Assembly (NCBI RefSeq): GCF_000702265.1
Contig: NZ_KL370882.1
Location: 146,613 to 202,007 of the forward strand
Length of the DNA: 55,395 nt
Reading direction: 5' to 3'
Origin: Butyrivibrio sp. NC2002
GTDB taxonomy: Bacteria; Bacillota; Clostridia; Lachnospirales; Lachnospiraceae
A model generated the notes under the pieces. It saw only the letters and a list, made by a program, of their open reading frames with translations, had not been told where the DNA came from and ran no database searches. Shown here in pieces: positions 25,811 to 34,320 of this stretch (positions are counted from its first letter, which is position 1; each line of letters starts with the position of its first letter). The translations under genes were made by a program, and so were the position numbers.

Positions 25811-25837
25811 TCGCATCCATAGCGGAGCGTTTTTTAT
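25811..25837. repeat. 27-nt inverted match to the element at 9432-9458
   Basis: These 27 bases are the exact reverse complement of 9432-9458. They lie upstream of the HAD gene. Confidence 0.85.
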
Positions 25838-26052
25838 ATCACATGAAAACAATTTCCTTTGATACAAAAAAGAAAAGCAATAGCAAAGCACTCGCTTCCT
25901 ATAAAGATTTTGTAATTTAGTTTCTTCAATTGATTTTCGCGTAAAACACTCCTATTATGGATAGTATAAAAAATATATCAAGTATACAGATTTTATCTCG
26001 AACCGTATTACGAATTCGAACAAAAGATAAATTCTCCGTGAGGACTAGTATT

Positions 26053-26397
26053 ATGAGAAAAAAAGAGAAAAAAGAGCCCTTATGCGAAGATATCGCAGGA
26101 AAAGGATGCGGTCTAAAAAAAGTGATAGATATCATTGGCGGTAAATGGAAGATCATGATTCTGTGCGTCATCGATAATAATGAAGTTGCCAGGTACGGTG
26201 AGCTTAGCCGCTCAGTCCATGGAATAACCAACACTATGCTCGCAAACTCCCTGAAAGAGCTTGAAGCGGATGGACTTGTTGAAAGAAAACAATATGATGA
26301 AATGCCTGTAAGAGTTGAATACAACCTTACAGATAAAGCAAGAACCCTCATCCCCATTCTTCTTTCACTGAAAAAATGGGGCGAGGAGAATCTTTAA
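26053..26397 (+). CDS. HxlR-family winged-helix regulator
   Basis: This 114-residue protein fits the MarR-related HxlR family: an N-terminal Cys (CEDIAGKGCGLKK), the conserved IIGGKWKIMIL, the helix-turn-helix YGELSRSVHGITNTMLANSL, and the wing VRVEYNLTDKARTL. GAGGA lies upstream of the ATG at 26053. HxlR proteins sense redox stress or aldehydes through Cys, and often control a nearby reductase. No such target lies beside it here; the neighbours are the HAD gene and the copper operon. Confidence 0.92.
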   Translation: MRKKEKKEPLCEDIAGKGCGLKKVIDIIGGKWKIMILCVIDNNEVARYGELSRSVHGITNTMLANSLKELEADGLVERKQYDEMPVRVEYNLTDKARTLIPILLSLKKWGEENL

Positions 26398-26464
26398 TCT
26401 TTTATCTTATTGCGCCGCTTTTGTAGTTGCCATGCTACACTGTCGCTGCTCTAATCCAGCACCA

Positions 26465-26671
26465 TTACTGTGCTATTCCCGCATACTCATAGCCGGCTTC
26501 TGTAACGGCAGCCTTGATAAGTTCCTCATTAACATCTGAGGAACTTGTGATAGTTACCATGTTATCCTCATGGGATGCAACTGCTGATTCTATTCCGTCG
26601 ATTGCTTCAAGCGCCTTCTTTACATGAGCCTCGCAGTGTGCACACATCATTCCGTTTACATTGATCTTCAT
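26465..26671 (-). CDS. Possible CopZ copper chaperone made by internal initiation inside copA
   Basis: In frame with copA, an ATG at 26671 starts a 68-residue unit with MKINVNGMMCAHCEAHV and a full beta-alpha-beta-beta-alpha-beta heavy-metal fold. AAAAGGAG (26681-26688) lies nine bases before this ATG, a near-ideal ribosome-binding site. The expected products are therefore the fused pump and a free CopZ-like chaperone. The metal-binding Cys pair is C-A-H-C. Seen: the start and its site. Inferred: that it is used. Confidence 0.6.
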   Translation of the reverse strand: MKINVNGMMCAHCEAHVKKALEAIDGIESAVASHEDNMVTITSSSDVNEELIKAAVTEAGYEYAGIAQ

Positions 26672-29113
26672 TTCTTTATTCTCCTTTTCATCAATATTTG
26701 TTTCATTTATGTCATTATCTATTATCACATCTGTCGGATCTGCTCCTGATCCAACAATACTATGTTCAATGGGGTTTTTGACTTTTTTGTCTCTGCTCCC
26801 ATCAAATACCTTTATCCAGTTTAGCCTCAGTGCATTTGAAACTACGCAAAAGCTTGAAAGTCCCATGGCCGCCGCTCCAAACATCGGATTAAGTGTCCAT
26901 CCAAAGGCTGCCACATATGCGCCTGCAGCAAGAGGAATTCCTATGACGTTATAGAAAAATGCCCAGAACAGATTCTCATGTATATTTCTGATAGTCGCCC
27001 TGGAAATTCTGATTGCAGCGCACACATCACGAATACTGCTCTTCATAAGCACCACGTCGGCTGCATCAATAGCAATGTCCGTTCCTGCTCCTATAGCTAT
27101 TCCGACATCTGCCCTGGTAAGGGCCGGTGCATCGTTAATTCCATCGCCAACCATGGCAACTTTTCCGTGCTCCATGAGCTTTCTTATAACTGCTTCTTTT
27201 CCATCGGGAAGCACTCCTGCAACAACTTCATCAACACCGACCTGCTGTGCGATAGCTCCTGCTGTGACTTCATTATCACCTGTAAGCATGACCACATGAA
27301 TTCCCATGTTTTTTAGCTCAGATACCGCCTGGGGGGTATCATCTTTTATGGTGTCAGCTACTGCGATCAAACCAATAAGCTTATTGTCTTTTGTAAAAAG
27401 GACCGGTGTCCTGCCAAGAGCGGCCAGTTCTTTCATGACTTCTGATACTCTCGCATCGGCGATTTTAGCGTTATCTGCATCTATTCTCTTAACTGTTGTT
27501 TCTGATAAAGCCTTATTATCTCCGAGAATACTCTCGATAAATCTCGCATTTCCGCCAAAAATCTGCGCTCCACTAAGCTTTGCCTTTAGTCCGTTTCCGG
27601 AAAAAACTTCAAACTCAGTCGTTTCCTCAAGTCCTGTATCATGCTCTATCGCATATTCCACGATTGCCTTTGATATAGGGTGCTCACTCTTTGATTCCAG
27701 CGCATAGGCAGCCCTTAAAAGCTCTTCTTCGTTAGAATCCTTAGTCGAAATAACGTCTGTAACGCGCATGATTCCTGTAGTGATTGTTCCTGTCTTATCG
27801 AGTGCTACGATTTTTATTTTACCGGTAAGTTCCTGTATGGCGGCCGTTTTAAACAGAATTCCGTTTTTAGCGCCCACACCGTTTCCAACCATTATCGCAA
27901 CAGGTGTTGCAAGTCCCAATGCGCAGGGGCAGCTTATTACGAGTACTGAAACTGCTCTTGCCATAGCATACCCAAATGTCTGTCCGGCAAAGAGCCATAT
28001 AACAAATGTGATAAATGAAATTCCGATAACAACAGGTACAAATACTCCCGATACTTTGTCGGCTATTTTGGCAATCGGAGCCTTGGTTGCAGCAGCATCG
28101 CTTACCATTCTGATTATTCCTGCAAGAGTTGTGTCCTCTCCTACCTTAGTAGCCTCGCAGACCATGTACCCTGATGTATTTATAGTTGCTGCGGAAACCG
28201 CATCGCCGGTCTTTTTTTCCACAGGAATACTCTCGCCCGTAAGTGCAGACTCATTTACAGCACTTTCGCCCTTTATGACTATACCGTCTACGGGTATGCT
28301 ATCCCCGGGTTTTACTACAAATCTGTCTCCAACTTTTACTTCGTCTATCTCTACGGTTTTCTCGTTTTCTCCATCCAATATAACAGCAGTCTTTGGAGCC
28401 AGTCTTATAAGTGATTTAAGGGCATCCGTCGTTTTTCCCTTGGATCTGGCTTCCAGAGTTTTTCCTACTGTAATGAGCGTCAGGATCGTCGCAGCAGATT
28501 CAAAATAAAACTGGTCCATGTAGTACATGACAGCATCTGTATTAGCATCCATCACAGCTCTTGTCATGGCAAAAAGCGCATAAACACTGTACGCATAAGA
28601 AGCTGTTGCTCCAAGGGCTACCAGCGTGTCCATGTTGGGCGATCTGTGCAATAGACCTTTAAAACCGCTGATAAAAAACTTCTGGTTTATTACCATGATA
28701 AAGCCCACAATTAAAAGCTCATAAAGCCCCATTCCCACATGATTGCCATCCAGAAATGGCGGCAACGGCCAGTTCCAAAGCATATGTCCCATTGAGACAT
28801 ACATAAGAGGAACAAGCAAAATAACAGAAAAAATCAGTCTTCTCTTTAATACCGGGGTTTCTGTATCCTTAAGTGAATCCTCGTAGTTTGCAGATGAAGC
28901 TCCCTGTTTATTAGTTTTTTTCAGGCTTGCGCCATAACCGGCTGACTCCACAGCCTTGATTATTTCTTCCGGAGGTGCACTTCCCTCCACGCCCATAGAA
29001 CCTGTAAGAAGGCTTACCGCGCAGCTTTCAACACCGTCCACGGAATTAACGACCTTTTCAACTCTACTCTGGCATGCAGCACAGCTCATTCCGGTTACAT
29101 TGTACTGTTCCAT
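26465..29113 (-). CDS. copA: Cu+-exporting P1B-type ATPase with C-terminal CopZ-like domain
   Basis: This 882-residue pump has an N-terminal metal-binding domain (GMSCAACQSRV, residues 7-17), eight membrane helices, and the TGES actuator loop. The membrane metal site is SCPCALGLATP (about 394-396). Further motifs are DKTGT with the phosphorylated Asp near 439, SEHPISKAI, and VGDGINDAPAL. The helix 7 and 8 motifs (YNVIGIPLAAG, MGLSSFCVVSNALRL) mark Cu+ specificity. Unusually, residues 815-882 form a second complete heavy-metal domain, NGMMCAHCEAHV, after an Asn/Asp/Glu linker. It lies 46 bases after csoR and under the same promoter, and it exports copper across the cell membrane. Confidence 0.96.
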   Translation of the reverse strand: MEQYNVTGMSCAACQSRVEKVVNSVDGVESCAVSLLTGSMGVEGSAPPEEIIKAVESAGYGASLKKTNKQGASSANYEDSLKDTETPVLKRRLIFSVILLVPLMYVSMGHMLWNWPLPPFLDGNHVGMGLYELLIVGFIMVINQKFFISGFKGLLHRSPNMDTLVALGATASYAYSVYALFAMTRAVMDANTDAVMYYMDQFYFESAATILTLITVGKTLEARSKGKTTDALKSLIRLAPKTAVILDGENEKTVEIDEVKVGDRFVVKPGDSIPVDGIVIKGESAVNESALTGESIPVEKKTGDAVSAATINTSGYMVCEATKVGEDTTLAGIIRMVSDAAATKAPIAKIADKVSGVFVPVVIGISFITFVIWLFAGQTFGYAMARAVSVLVISCPCALGLATPVAIMVGNGVGAKNGILFKTAAIQELTGKIKIVALDKTGTITTGIMRVTDVISTKDSNEEELLRAAYALESKSEHPISKAIVEYAIEHDTGLEETTEFEVFSGNGLKAKLSGAQIFGGNARFIESILGDNKALSETTVKRIDADNAKIADARVSEVMKELAALGRTPVLFTKDNKLIGLIAVADTIKDDTPQAVSELKNMGIHVVMLTGDNEVTAGAIAQQVGVDEVVAGVLPDGKEAVIRKLMEHGKVAMVGDGINDAPALTRADVGIAIGAGTDIAIDAADVVLMKSSIRDVCAAIRISRATIRNIHENLFWAFFYNVIGIPLAAGAYVAAFGWTLNPMFGAAAMGLSSFCVVSNALRLNWIKVFDGSRDKKVKNPIEHSIVGSGADPTDVIIDNDINETNIDEKENKEMKINVNGMMCAHCEAHVKKALEAIDGIESAVASHEDNMVTITSSSDVNEELIKAAVTEAGYEYAGIAQ

Positions 29114-29159
29114 TTTTATCCTTTCACTATAGCTTTGGGCATACTGTCAAAGCTATTTA

Positions 29160-29495
29160 TCATTTCATCAACTTTTGCAGTGTAACAACAAGTTCTTCGA
29201 TGATCTCGTCATTGCCTTCTCTTATATTGTCAGCCACGCAGGTTCTCATATGATTTGCCAAGAGAACCTTATTGAAACTGTTTAATGCACTGGTAATGGC
29301 AGAGACCTGGATTAAAATATCCGTGCAGTATGCATCATTTTCAAGCATGCCTTCAACACCGCGGACCTGACCCTCTATTCTTTTTAGCCTGTTCATGAGA
29401 TCCTTTTTTTCCTTCTCTTCTCTGTCCTTATGTTTACCCGAGCAATGTGGGCAACTACCGGTCATTTCTTCCATATTCTTTTCGTTCTCAGCCAT
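29160..29495 (-). CDS. csoR: CsoR-type copper-sensing repressor
   Basis: This 111-residue all-helical protein starts at 29495 with GGAGG eight bases upstream. It carries the CsoR copper ligands: Cys57 (AYCTDI), His82 and Cys86 (ANHMRTCV). LKRIEGQVRGVEGM is the family signature. An N-terminal CPHCSGKH stretch may also bind metal. Copper binding releases it from DNA, so this gene and copA are switched on by excess Cu+. Two matching operators lie upstream. Confidence 0.95.
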   Translation of the reverse strand: MAENEKNMEEMTGSCPHCSGKHKDREEKEKKDLMNRLKRIEGQVRGVEGMLENDAYCTDILIQVSAITSALNSFNKVLLANHMRTCVADNIREGNDEIIEELVVTLQKLMK

Positions 29496-29531
29496 ATATT
29501 TCCTCCATGTGTGGATTATTTTCGCAGCAAA

Positions 29532-29548
29532 ATACCCCAGTGGGGTAT
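29532..29548 (-). promoter_or_regulatory. CsoR operator 2, downstream of the promoter
   Basis: ATACCCCAGTGGGGTAT is a near-perfect palindrome of the CsoR type. It lies between the -10 hexamer and the ribosome-binding site of csoR, its centre 36 bp from operator 1. Confidence 0.85.
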
Positions 29549-29562
29549 ATCGGTTTTTATCC

Positions 29563-29591
29563 AATATATACCCTCCCGGGGTATCTGTCAA
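29563..29591 (-). promoter_or_regulatory. csoR-copA promoter with embedded CsoR operator 1
   Basis: On the minus strand, TTGACA (29586-29591) and TATATT (29563-29568) are separated by exactly 17 bp. The spacer and -10 edge contain the operator ATACCCTCCCGGGGTAT (29568-29584), so CsoR binding would block RNA polymerase. Confidence 0.88.
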
Positions 29592-29624
29592 CAGATGTAT
29601 TAAACCTCTATCTAACAGGCTCTC

Positions 29625-30455
29625 CTACCATTCTTCTCTAATCTTTTTGAAATCTATTGTCTTGCCCACTTTCTTCCATATTACAAAAAGGAAAATTAAA
29701 TATATTACAGACAGAATGCAGTACATGATAATTGCTCTCATCGCATTTTCGCCTTCATTAATATAGCCCTTAGATGTATTCTCATACACAAATAATCCAG
29801 ATTGACAATCAATAAAGAAATCATTTAAGCCGTGAGCAATAGCACAAGCCCAAATATTTCTGGTCTTCCAATAAAGTATAAGAAGTGCAAATCCAAACAG
29901 ACCGGCTTCAGTTGTTTTACCAATAGCCTGCCCCCAGGCTGTTGGTGATGACATATCAAAACCAATAATATGTACAGCGCCAAAGACAATGGACGAAACA
30001 AGAGCGCTGAGCACGAAAACATATTTCCAATTTCGGAATTTATAAATAATGGCATCATTTATAACTGCTCTAAAAGCCAGCTCCTCAAATAAACCAACAG
30101 CCATATACATGAGAAATACAATGATCATTTCCCTTAAAGGGTTGGCTACTAATGGTGTTTTTTCCTCAATATGTGAAATAAGTAGAATGCCTCCAAATAA
30201 TGCTGACAAAATAAGGAACCCCAGACTATATTTAAGCACATAGCCTGTGGAATTATCACAATTAGTCAGAGCCTTATCTCCGGATATCTGATATAAGAAA
30301 AAACACACAGCACCACAAAGCATTGTTCTTACTATGAAAAACTGGAAATTAGTGTCGGTTTTGATTGATTTAAAACAAATGACCACGTAAATAATGCAGA
30401 TAGCTGCGGTAATAATCGGTGACCTTTTCAGAAAATTAATGTATCGCTTTAACAT
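29625..30455 (-). CDS. CPBP-family intramembrane metalloprotease
   Basis: This 276-residue protein has about eight membrane helices and the full set of CPBP motifs: GLFEELAFRAVI (E-E-x-x-x-R), FGAVHIIGF and IAHGLNDFFID. Members process prenylated or bacteriocin-type peptides or provide self-immunity. It lies 51 bases after the PrsW-type gene and shares its direction, so the two may form an operon. The substrate is unknown. Confidence 0.9.
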   Translation of the reverse strand: MLKRYINFLKRSPIITAAICIIYVVICFKSIKTDTNFQFFIVRTMLCGAVCFFLYQISGDKALTNCDNSTGYVLKYSLGFLILSALFGGILLISHIEEKTPLVANPLREMIIVFLMYMAVGLFEELAFRAVINDAIIYKFRNWKYVFVLSALVSSIVFGAVHIIGFDMSSPTAWGQAIGKTTEAGLFGFALLILYWKTRNIWACAIAHGLNDFFIDCQSGLFVYENTSKGYINEGENAMRAIIMYCILSVIYLIFLFVIWKKVGKTIDFKKIREEW

Positions 30456-30506
30456 ATGCCTTCTCCTAAAAAATTAATAAAGACTATCTATGTACGCTAT
30501 ATCCAA

Positions 30507-31289
30507 TTATTCTGCTTCACTAATAATCATATTATTGAACTTATCACCCTTCTTTTTGAATCTAATTAACATGCGGAATGAATAAACAATAAATCCGACT
30601 ACTACAACTAATGCATACACGATACCAATCGTAAGCATCAGATTATTTTGATCTGCTGCTCCCTGAAATACCATAAAATTACTGGTTGTACCTGCGTCAT
30701 ATAAAGTATGAATAATAAGCGGGGCAACAAATGCAGCTATGTTAAAAATTGCTACAGGCCCTGCATTATTTTTCTTGTTGTACATGGCTATACCTAAGAA
30801 TTCTCCCATAAGCATATCCATTGCCATGTGACCGGGAAGCATTGGCAGTCTAACGAAAACGCCTATTAATTCAGATGCATAGCTATAATCTTCTGCTATA
30901 GAAAAACCTATTCCTACCGCTGCGCCTATCAATATATATTCATATACATTCTTTACCTTTTTTCTAAATACGCACAGAGTTATGATTACCATTATTAGCT
31001 TAATAAACTCTTCCGGAAACGCCGCGAATAAAAATGGAGCCAGAAATTGTCTTGCAACTACCGGCAATTCATTAAACTTTGCAGAACCATTCTCTCCCAA
31101 TCCCATCATCAAAAACATAACCGCTCTTGACCCGACTATTTCAGAAATTATGCCGAGAATAATTGGCAATACAGCCTGAGGAATACCGATCTGCGGAGCT
31201 TTTTCCCTTTTTATCATTCTCATATAGAGCCATCCCAAAATTCCGGTAGTTATTAAGCCTGCAAGTATTTGTTGAATAATAGTAATCAT
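30507..31289 (-). CDS. PrsW-family intramembrane metalloprotease
   Basis: This 260-residue protein has seven or eight helices and PrsW motifs: AAFPEEFIKL (E-E), GIGFSIAEDYSY and LPGHMAMDMLMGEFLG with the conserved His. PrsW cuts anti-sigma factors such as RsiW in Bacillus in response to envelope stress. No sigma or anti-sigma gene is nearby. The pairing with a CPBP protease is notable. Confidence 0.88.
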   Translation of the reverse strand: MITIIQQILAGLITTGILGWLYMRMIKREKAPQIGIPQAVLPIILGIISEIVGSRAVMFLMMGLGENGSAKFNELPVVARQFLAPFLFAAFPEEFIKLIMVIITLCVFRKKVKNVYEYILIGAAVGIGFSIAEDYSYASELIGVFVRLPMLPGHMAMDMLMGEFLGIAMYNKKNNAGPVAIFNIAAFVAPLIIHTLYDAGTTSNFMVFQGAADQNNLMLTIGIVYALVVVVGFIVYSFRMLIRFKKKGDKFNNMIISEAE

Positions 31290-31496
31290 CCTGATACCCC
31301 CTCGTTAACATAGATTCACGGATATCCACCGTGATCCTTTCTTACAATTACTGTAACTTTAATATAATTATACAAAATTTTTTATCCTCTCAAAACTTGA
31401 AGTTGAAAATGAGACTCACACTGGTGGACTTTATTTTAATGGTTGAAACAGTTAGAATTTAAGTATTAAACAAATCGGGGATTGGAGTGGGAAACT

Positions 31497-32018
31497 ATGT
31501 TAGAAATATTAAAAGCGAGGTTTCAGGATAATAAGAATCTTCATATGGAACTGAGTTGGCTTGACGTGGAGAAACGTTTGCTTGAGCATCAGGACTCCAT
31601 GGATGTTTTGAGAAGGATGGAGGAGAGCGGTGGAGAACCGGATACCATCGGCTATGACGAAAAGACGGGAAAGCTAATTTTCTGCGACTGCGCAAAGGAG
31701 TCCCCTTCTGGGCGCAGAAGCCTGTGCTATGACGAAAATGCATTACAGGGGCGTGCTAAAAACCCGCCGTCAGGCAGCGCCGAATGGAAAGCAAAAGAAA
31801 TCGGCGTTTTGATCATGACGGAGGAACTCTATCGCCGACTGCAAAGTCTCGGGGAATTTGATTTGAAAACGTCAAGTTGGATCACTACGCCGGATGATAT
31901 TCGCGACAATGGTGGTGCATTGTTCTGCGAACGACGTTACGGAAGGGTTTTCACATTCCATAACGGGGCGGATTCGTACTATTCCGTGCGCGGATTCAGA
32001 GGTTATACGCTTATATAA
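31497..32018 (+). CDS. DUF4256-family protein
   Basis: The start at 31497 has GGAG nine bases upstream. The 173-residue protein matches DUF4256 from end to end: LSWLDVEKRL, GGEPDTIGYDEKTGKLIFCD, EIGVLIMTEELYRRLQSLG, SSWITTPDDIR and the end FTFHNGADSYYSVRGFRG. The function is unknown. The gene is visibly richer in G and C than its neighbours, which hints at transfer. It stands alone, followed by a truncated esterase. Confidence 0.88.
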   Translation: MLEILKARFQDNKNLHMELSWLDVEKRLLEHQDSMDVLRRMEESGGEPDTIGYDEKTGKLIFCDCAKESPSGRRSLCYDENALQGRAKNPPSGSAEWKAKEIGVLIMTEELYRRLQSLGEFDLKTSSWITTPDDIRDNGGALFCERRYGRVFTFHNGADSYYSVRGFRGYTLI

Positions 32019-32020
32019 AT

Positions 32021-32049
32021 TCAAGTTTTTTAATTGGAGATAACCTTGG
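32021..32049 (+). repeat. 29-nt repeated gene-start segment, copy 1
   Basis: The segment reads TCAAGTTTTTTAATTGG and then AGATAACCTTGG. It differs at two positions from 42771-42799. It includes a GGAG ribosome-binding site followed by the start codon (TTG here, ATG in the other copy). Both copies lead into truncated genes. Confidence 0.8.
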
Positions 32050-32070
32050 GCTTGGAAAAGGTATGTATAA

Positions 32071-32580
32071 GAGGATATAACAAGGAAAATGTTCCCCCTG
32101 TCTGATAAGCGTGAGGATACTTATATAGCCGGGCTCTCTATGGGCGGATATGGCGCATTGAGAAACGGCATTGTTTATTCTGAGACTTTCAGTCATATAG
32201 CTGGTCTTTCATCAGCTGTTCATCTCTTTGATAAGGATGCACAGCATATAGGTGGTGAGAATACTATTTTTGGCGACATAGATAAAGCTGTTCTTACCAA
32301 TGTGAATCCTAAAGTTGCATTTGATGAGTTGATTGCAGAAAAATGCAAAATGCCTAAATTTTATATGTCTTGCGGTACAGAGGACGATCTGATCACAGCC
32401 GGGAAAGACCTTCGTGACTATCTCATTTCTAAAGGCGCTGATGTAACATGGGATGAAGAAAAAGGCGGACATGACTGGGATTTTTGGGGCAGTCAGATCA
32501 AAAAGGTTCTGGAATGGCTTCCCCTTGACAATGATATAAACGGTCTTGGAAGCGGAAATGTCAAAATAGGTGATGATTGA
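32071..32580 (+). pseudogene. 5'-truncated family-1-type carbohydrate esterase
   Basis: The open frame begins directly after a TAA and encodes only the C-terminal 60% of an acetylesterase/tributyrin-esterase. It includes the motif KMFPLSDKREDTYIAGLSMG (nucleophile Ser in GLSMGGYG), SCGTEDDLITAG (Asp) and GGHDWDFW (His). The N-terminal beta strands are missing, and the repeated leader segment abuts the break. It could still start at the ATG at 32089 but has no good ribosome-binding site. It is best read as a remnant. Confidence 0.78.
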
Positions 32581-32630
32581 AAACTCTATGATCATCATGT
32601 ATCCTGGCAAACTTTAAGATTAATGATTTA

Positions 32631-32659
32631 ACCCTCTATCTCATATTGGGATAGAGGGT
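32631..32659. terminator. Hairpin between the esterase remnant and the CAT-like gene
   Basis: ACCCTCTATC (32631-32640) pairs perfectly with GATAGAGGGT (32650-32659). It is convergent to both genes and lacks a long T-run. Confidence 0.5.
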
Positions 32660-32687
32660 ATTCATGCAAATGTAAAGATTTTACTTA

Positions 32688-33353
32688 TTACCGCATCTCC
32701 CCGACAAATGAATGGATTTCCTGCTCCAATAGTCGAAATACATTTGCAACCAAGTAGCCATCTGCGATTGCATGATTTAGGCGAACAGTTACTGGCATGA
32801 CAAGTCTGCCGTTCTCTTCTCTATATTTTCCCCAATTAGTAATCGGAGCAAAAAACAAATGTCCATCCGGCAATTCAACATTCAATGAATCATAAGATAA
32901 CCATGATATATATGATGCATCAAACCAATTTGGATGGTTAGCCATATCCAACCCGTATTTCCTTGTCTTCTTTGCCTCTTCAACATCCTGTAAAGCAGCT
33001 ACGTAGAACTTTTCATAGTCCTCACAGTATTCTGTATATACTGGAGTGCAGGTTTCCGTATCTTCATGGAAAACATACTGTGTTGGATTGATCACATCGT
33101 AGCAGATCAGTTCATCAGTCTGCCAAAGATATCCCATCCTGTAATCCTCACGTGAATTCATAACCTTAGAGAGGATATATAGGAAATTTATATAAAACTT
33201 AGTCGCAGTCTTCTTGGAATGAATGACAAGATCTGTGACATCTATTCTTGCCGTTATAGATGTCGAACATTTACAATCTTCCGAAAAGTGATGAAATACA
33301 TCTTTCCTATAGTATTTCTCTCTGTCAATTACCTTATAGTTCATTTTTATCAT
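32688..33353 (-). CDS. Chloramphenicol-acetyltransferase-like (CATA) protein
   Basis: This 221-residue protein has the full CAT trimer fold pattern: a start with YYRKDVFHHFSED, TKFYINFLYILSKVMNS, FDASYISWLSYDSLN, and the active-site motif RLNHAIADGYL, where His194 is the catalytic base. True resistance enzymes usually show H-H-A-V-C-D-G-Y-H; here the first His is Asn and the last is Leu, so the acceptor may not be chloramphenicol. Many gut Firmicutes carry such relatives without resistance. It is a single gene. Confidence 0.88.
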   Translation of the reverse strand: MIKMNYKVIDREKYYRKDVFHHFSEDCKCSTSITARIDVTDLVIHSKKTATKFYINFLYILSKVMNSREDYRMGYLWQTDELICYDVINPTQYVFHEDTETCTPVYTEYCEDYEKFYVAALQDVEEAKKTRKYGLDMANHPNWFDASYISWLSYDSLNVELPDGHLFFAPITNWGKYREENGRLVMPVTVRLNHAIADGYLVANVFRLLEQEIHSFVGEMR

Positions 33354-33533
33354 CCTCTTCCTGATATATTCTGAGCTTCATTATCTATCCTGCCTCTCTG
33401 GTTTATATATATTGATACAAACTCTTCGAAAAAAGCTTGATTGCGTGCTGTAATAATTAAATTATATCCTACTATAGCAGAAAAAGAGCCGTTTAACATT
33501 CGTTAAACAACTCCTCTCCTGTTGTACTTCTTT

Positions 33534-34019
33534 TCAGAGAATTTCAATCCATTTTGCAGCCTCTTCTCTTGTTTTAAAAGCAATCACAGTCTTTTCAGGA
33601 TATCTTGCAAAAAGCTCCAATAGCTTTGGCCTGTTTTCTTTTCCATAGTTCCTGACTAATTCAATAAGCTCCGGATCAAGTTCATCTTCTGTCCATGGCA
33701 TATCCGGTCTTTTTTGTCCTACCCTTCCTGCAATTCCATCCATACAAACATCTTCGGAATAGTCCAGGAAAAAGATGGTATCACAGGCAACAATACGCTT
33801 TTCATAAGTTCTGCTGTAATCACCATCAATTATCCAGCTATCAAGTTTAGTCAATCCATCAAGCTTTTCATCAAATTCTTCCCTTGAAATATGAGTCCTG
33901 TCAGCTTTCCACCAGATATTATCAAGATGATACAGAGGCAGTCCCAGCTTTTCATGGAGTTTTATAGCAAAAGTACTTTTTCCACTGCCGGAACATCCAA
34001 GTACAATGATTTTTTTCAT
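33534..34019 (-). CDS. P-loop kinase, adenylate-kinase/FlaR-like
   Basis: The 161-residue protein starts MKKIIVLGCSGSGKSTFAIK, an N-terminal Walker A (GCSGSGKS). LYHLDNIWW and SWIIDGDYSRTYEKRI are typical of the 'DNA topology modulation protein FlaR-like' P-loop group, probably small nucleotide or metabolite kinases. I chose the ATG at 34019; four codons earlier is a weak alternative. The function is unknown beyond NTP-dependent phosphate transfer. Confidence 0.85.
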   Translation of the reverse strand: MKKIIVLGCSGSGKSTFAIKLHEKLGLPLYHLDNIWWKADRTHISREEFDEKLDGLTKLDSWIIDGDYSRTYEKRIVACDTIFFLDYSEDVCMDGIAGRVGQKRPDMPWTEDELDPELIELVRNYGKENRPKLLELFARYPEKTVIAFKTREEAAKWIEIL

Positions 34020-34045
34020 ATTCCTAACCAATTATCCCAAAAGTA

Positions 34046-34285
34046 TTATGTCCACCATTCAGGTGTCAGCTCACCAAGTTTCATCACACGACCTGCAGCG
34101 TAATCAATCATGATATCTATATCTTTATATTTCCCGGAATTCGCTTTGAGCCATTTTTGAAATGTCACATTGAAAGAAAATGACTCCCCTATTTTGCTCT
34201 TAAAAAAGGCTCTATGAACCTCCGAACAAATAATGTTCTCTTCAATTTTGATTTCTTTGGCACAGTAATTCCTCTTGCAACTATT
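34046..34285 (-). pseudogene. C-terminal fragment resembling a SAP-linked DUF6434-like protein
   Basis: An open frame with no start codon of its own encodes CSEVHRAFFKSKIGESFSFN and then FQKWLKANSGK. This resembles the HRAFFK...G..F.FN...FQ.WLK.N.GK module found at the end of SAP-domain proteins (family name from memory, not checked). A TAA precedes it. It ends at a TAA (34046-34048). It appears to be the 3' remnant of a lost gene. Confidence 0.45.
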
Positions 34286-34320
34286 TTCTAGTTACAATAG
34301 AACACTTTAGCCCTACCTCG

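Noticed and set aside
27768..28508. 246-codon plus-strand frame opposite copA
   Set aside because: It is a shadow of copA, with proline/serine/threonine-rich composition typical of antisense frames.
32688..33353. Calling the CAT-like gene a chloramphenicol resistance gene
   Set aside because: The active site has Asn and Leu where resistance enzymes have His, and such relatives without resistance are common, so only the fold is claimed.
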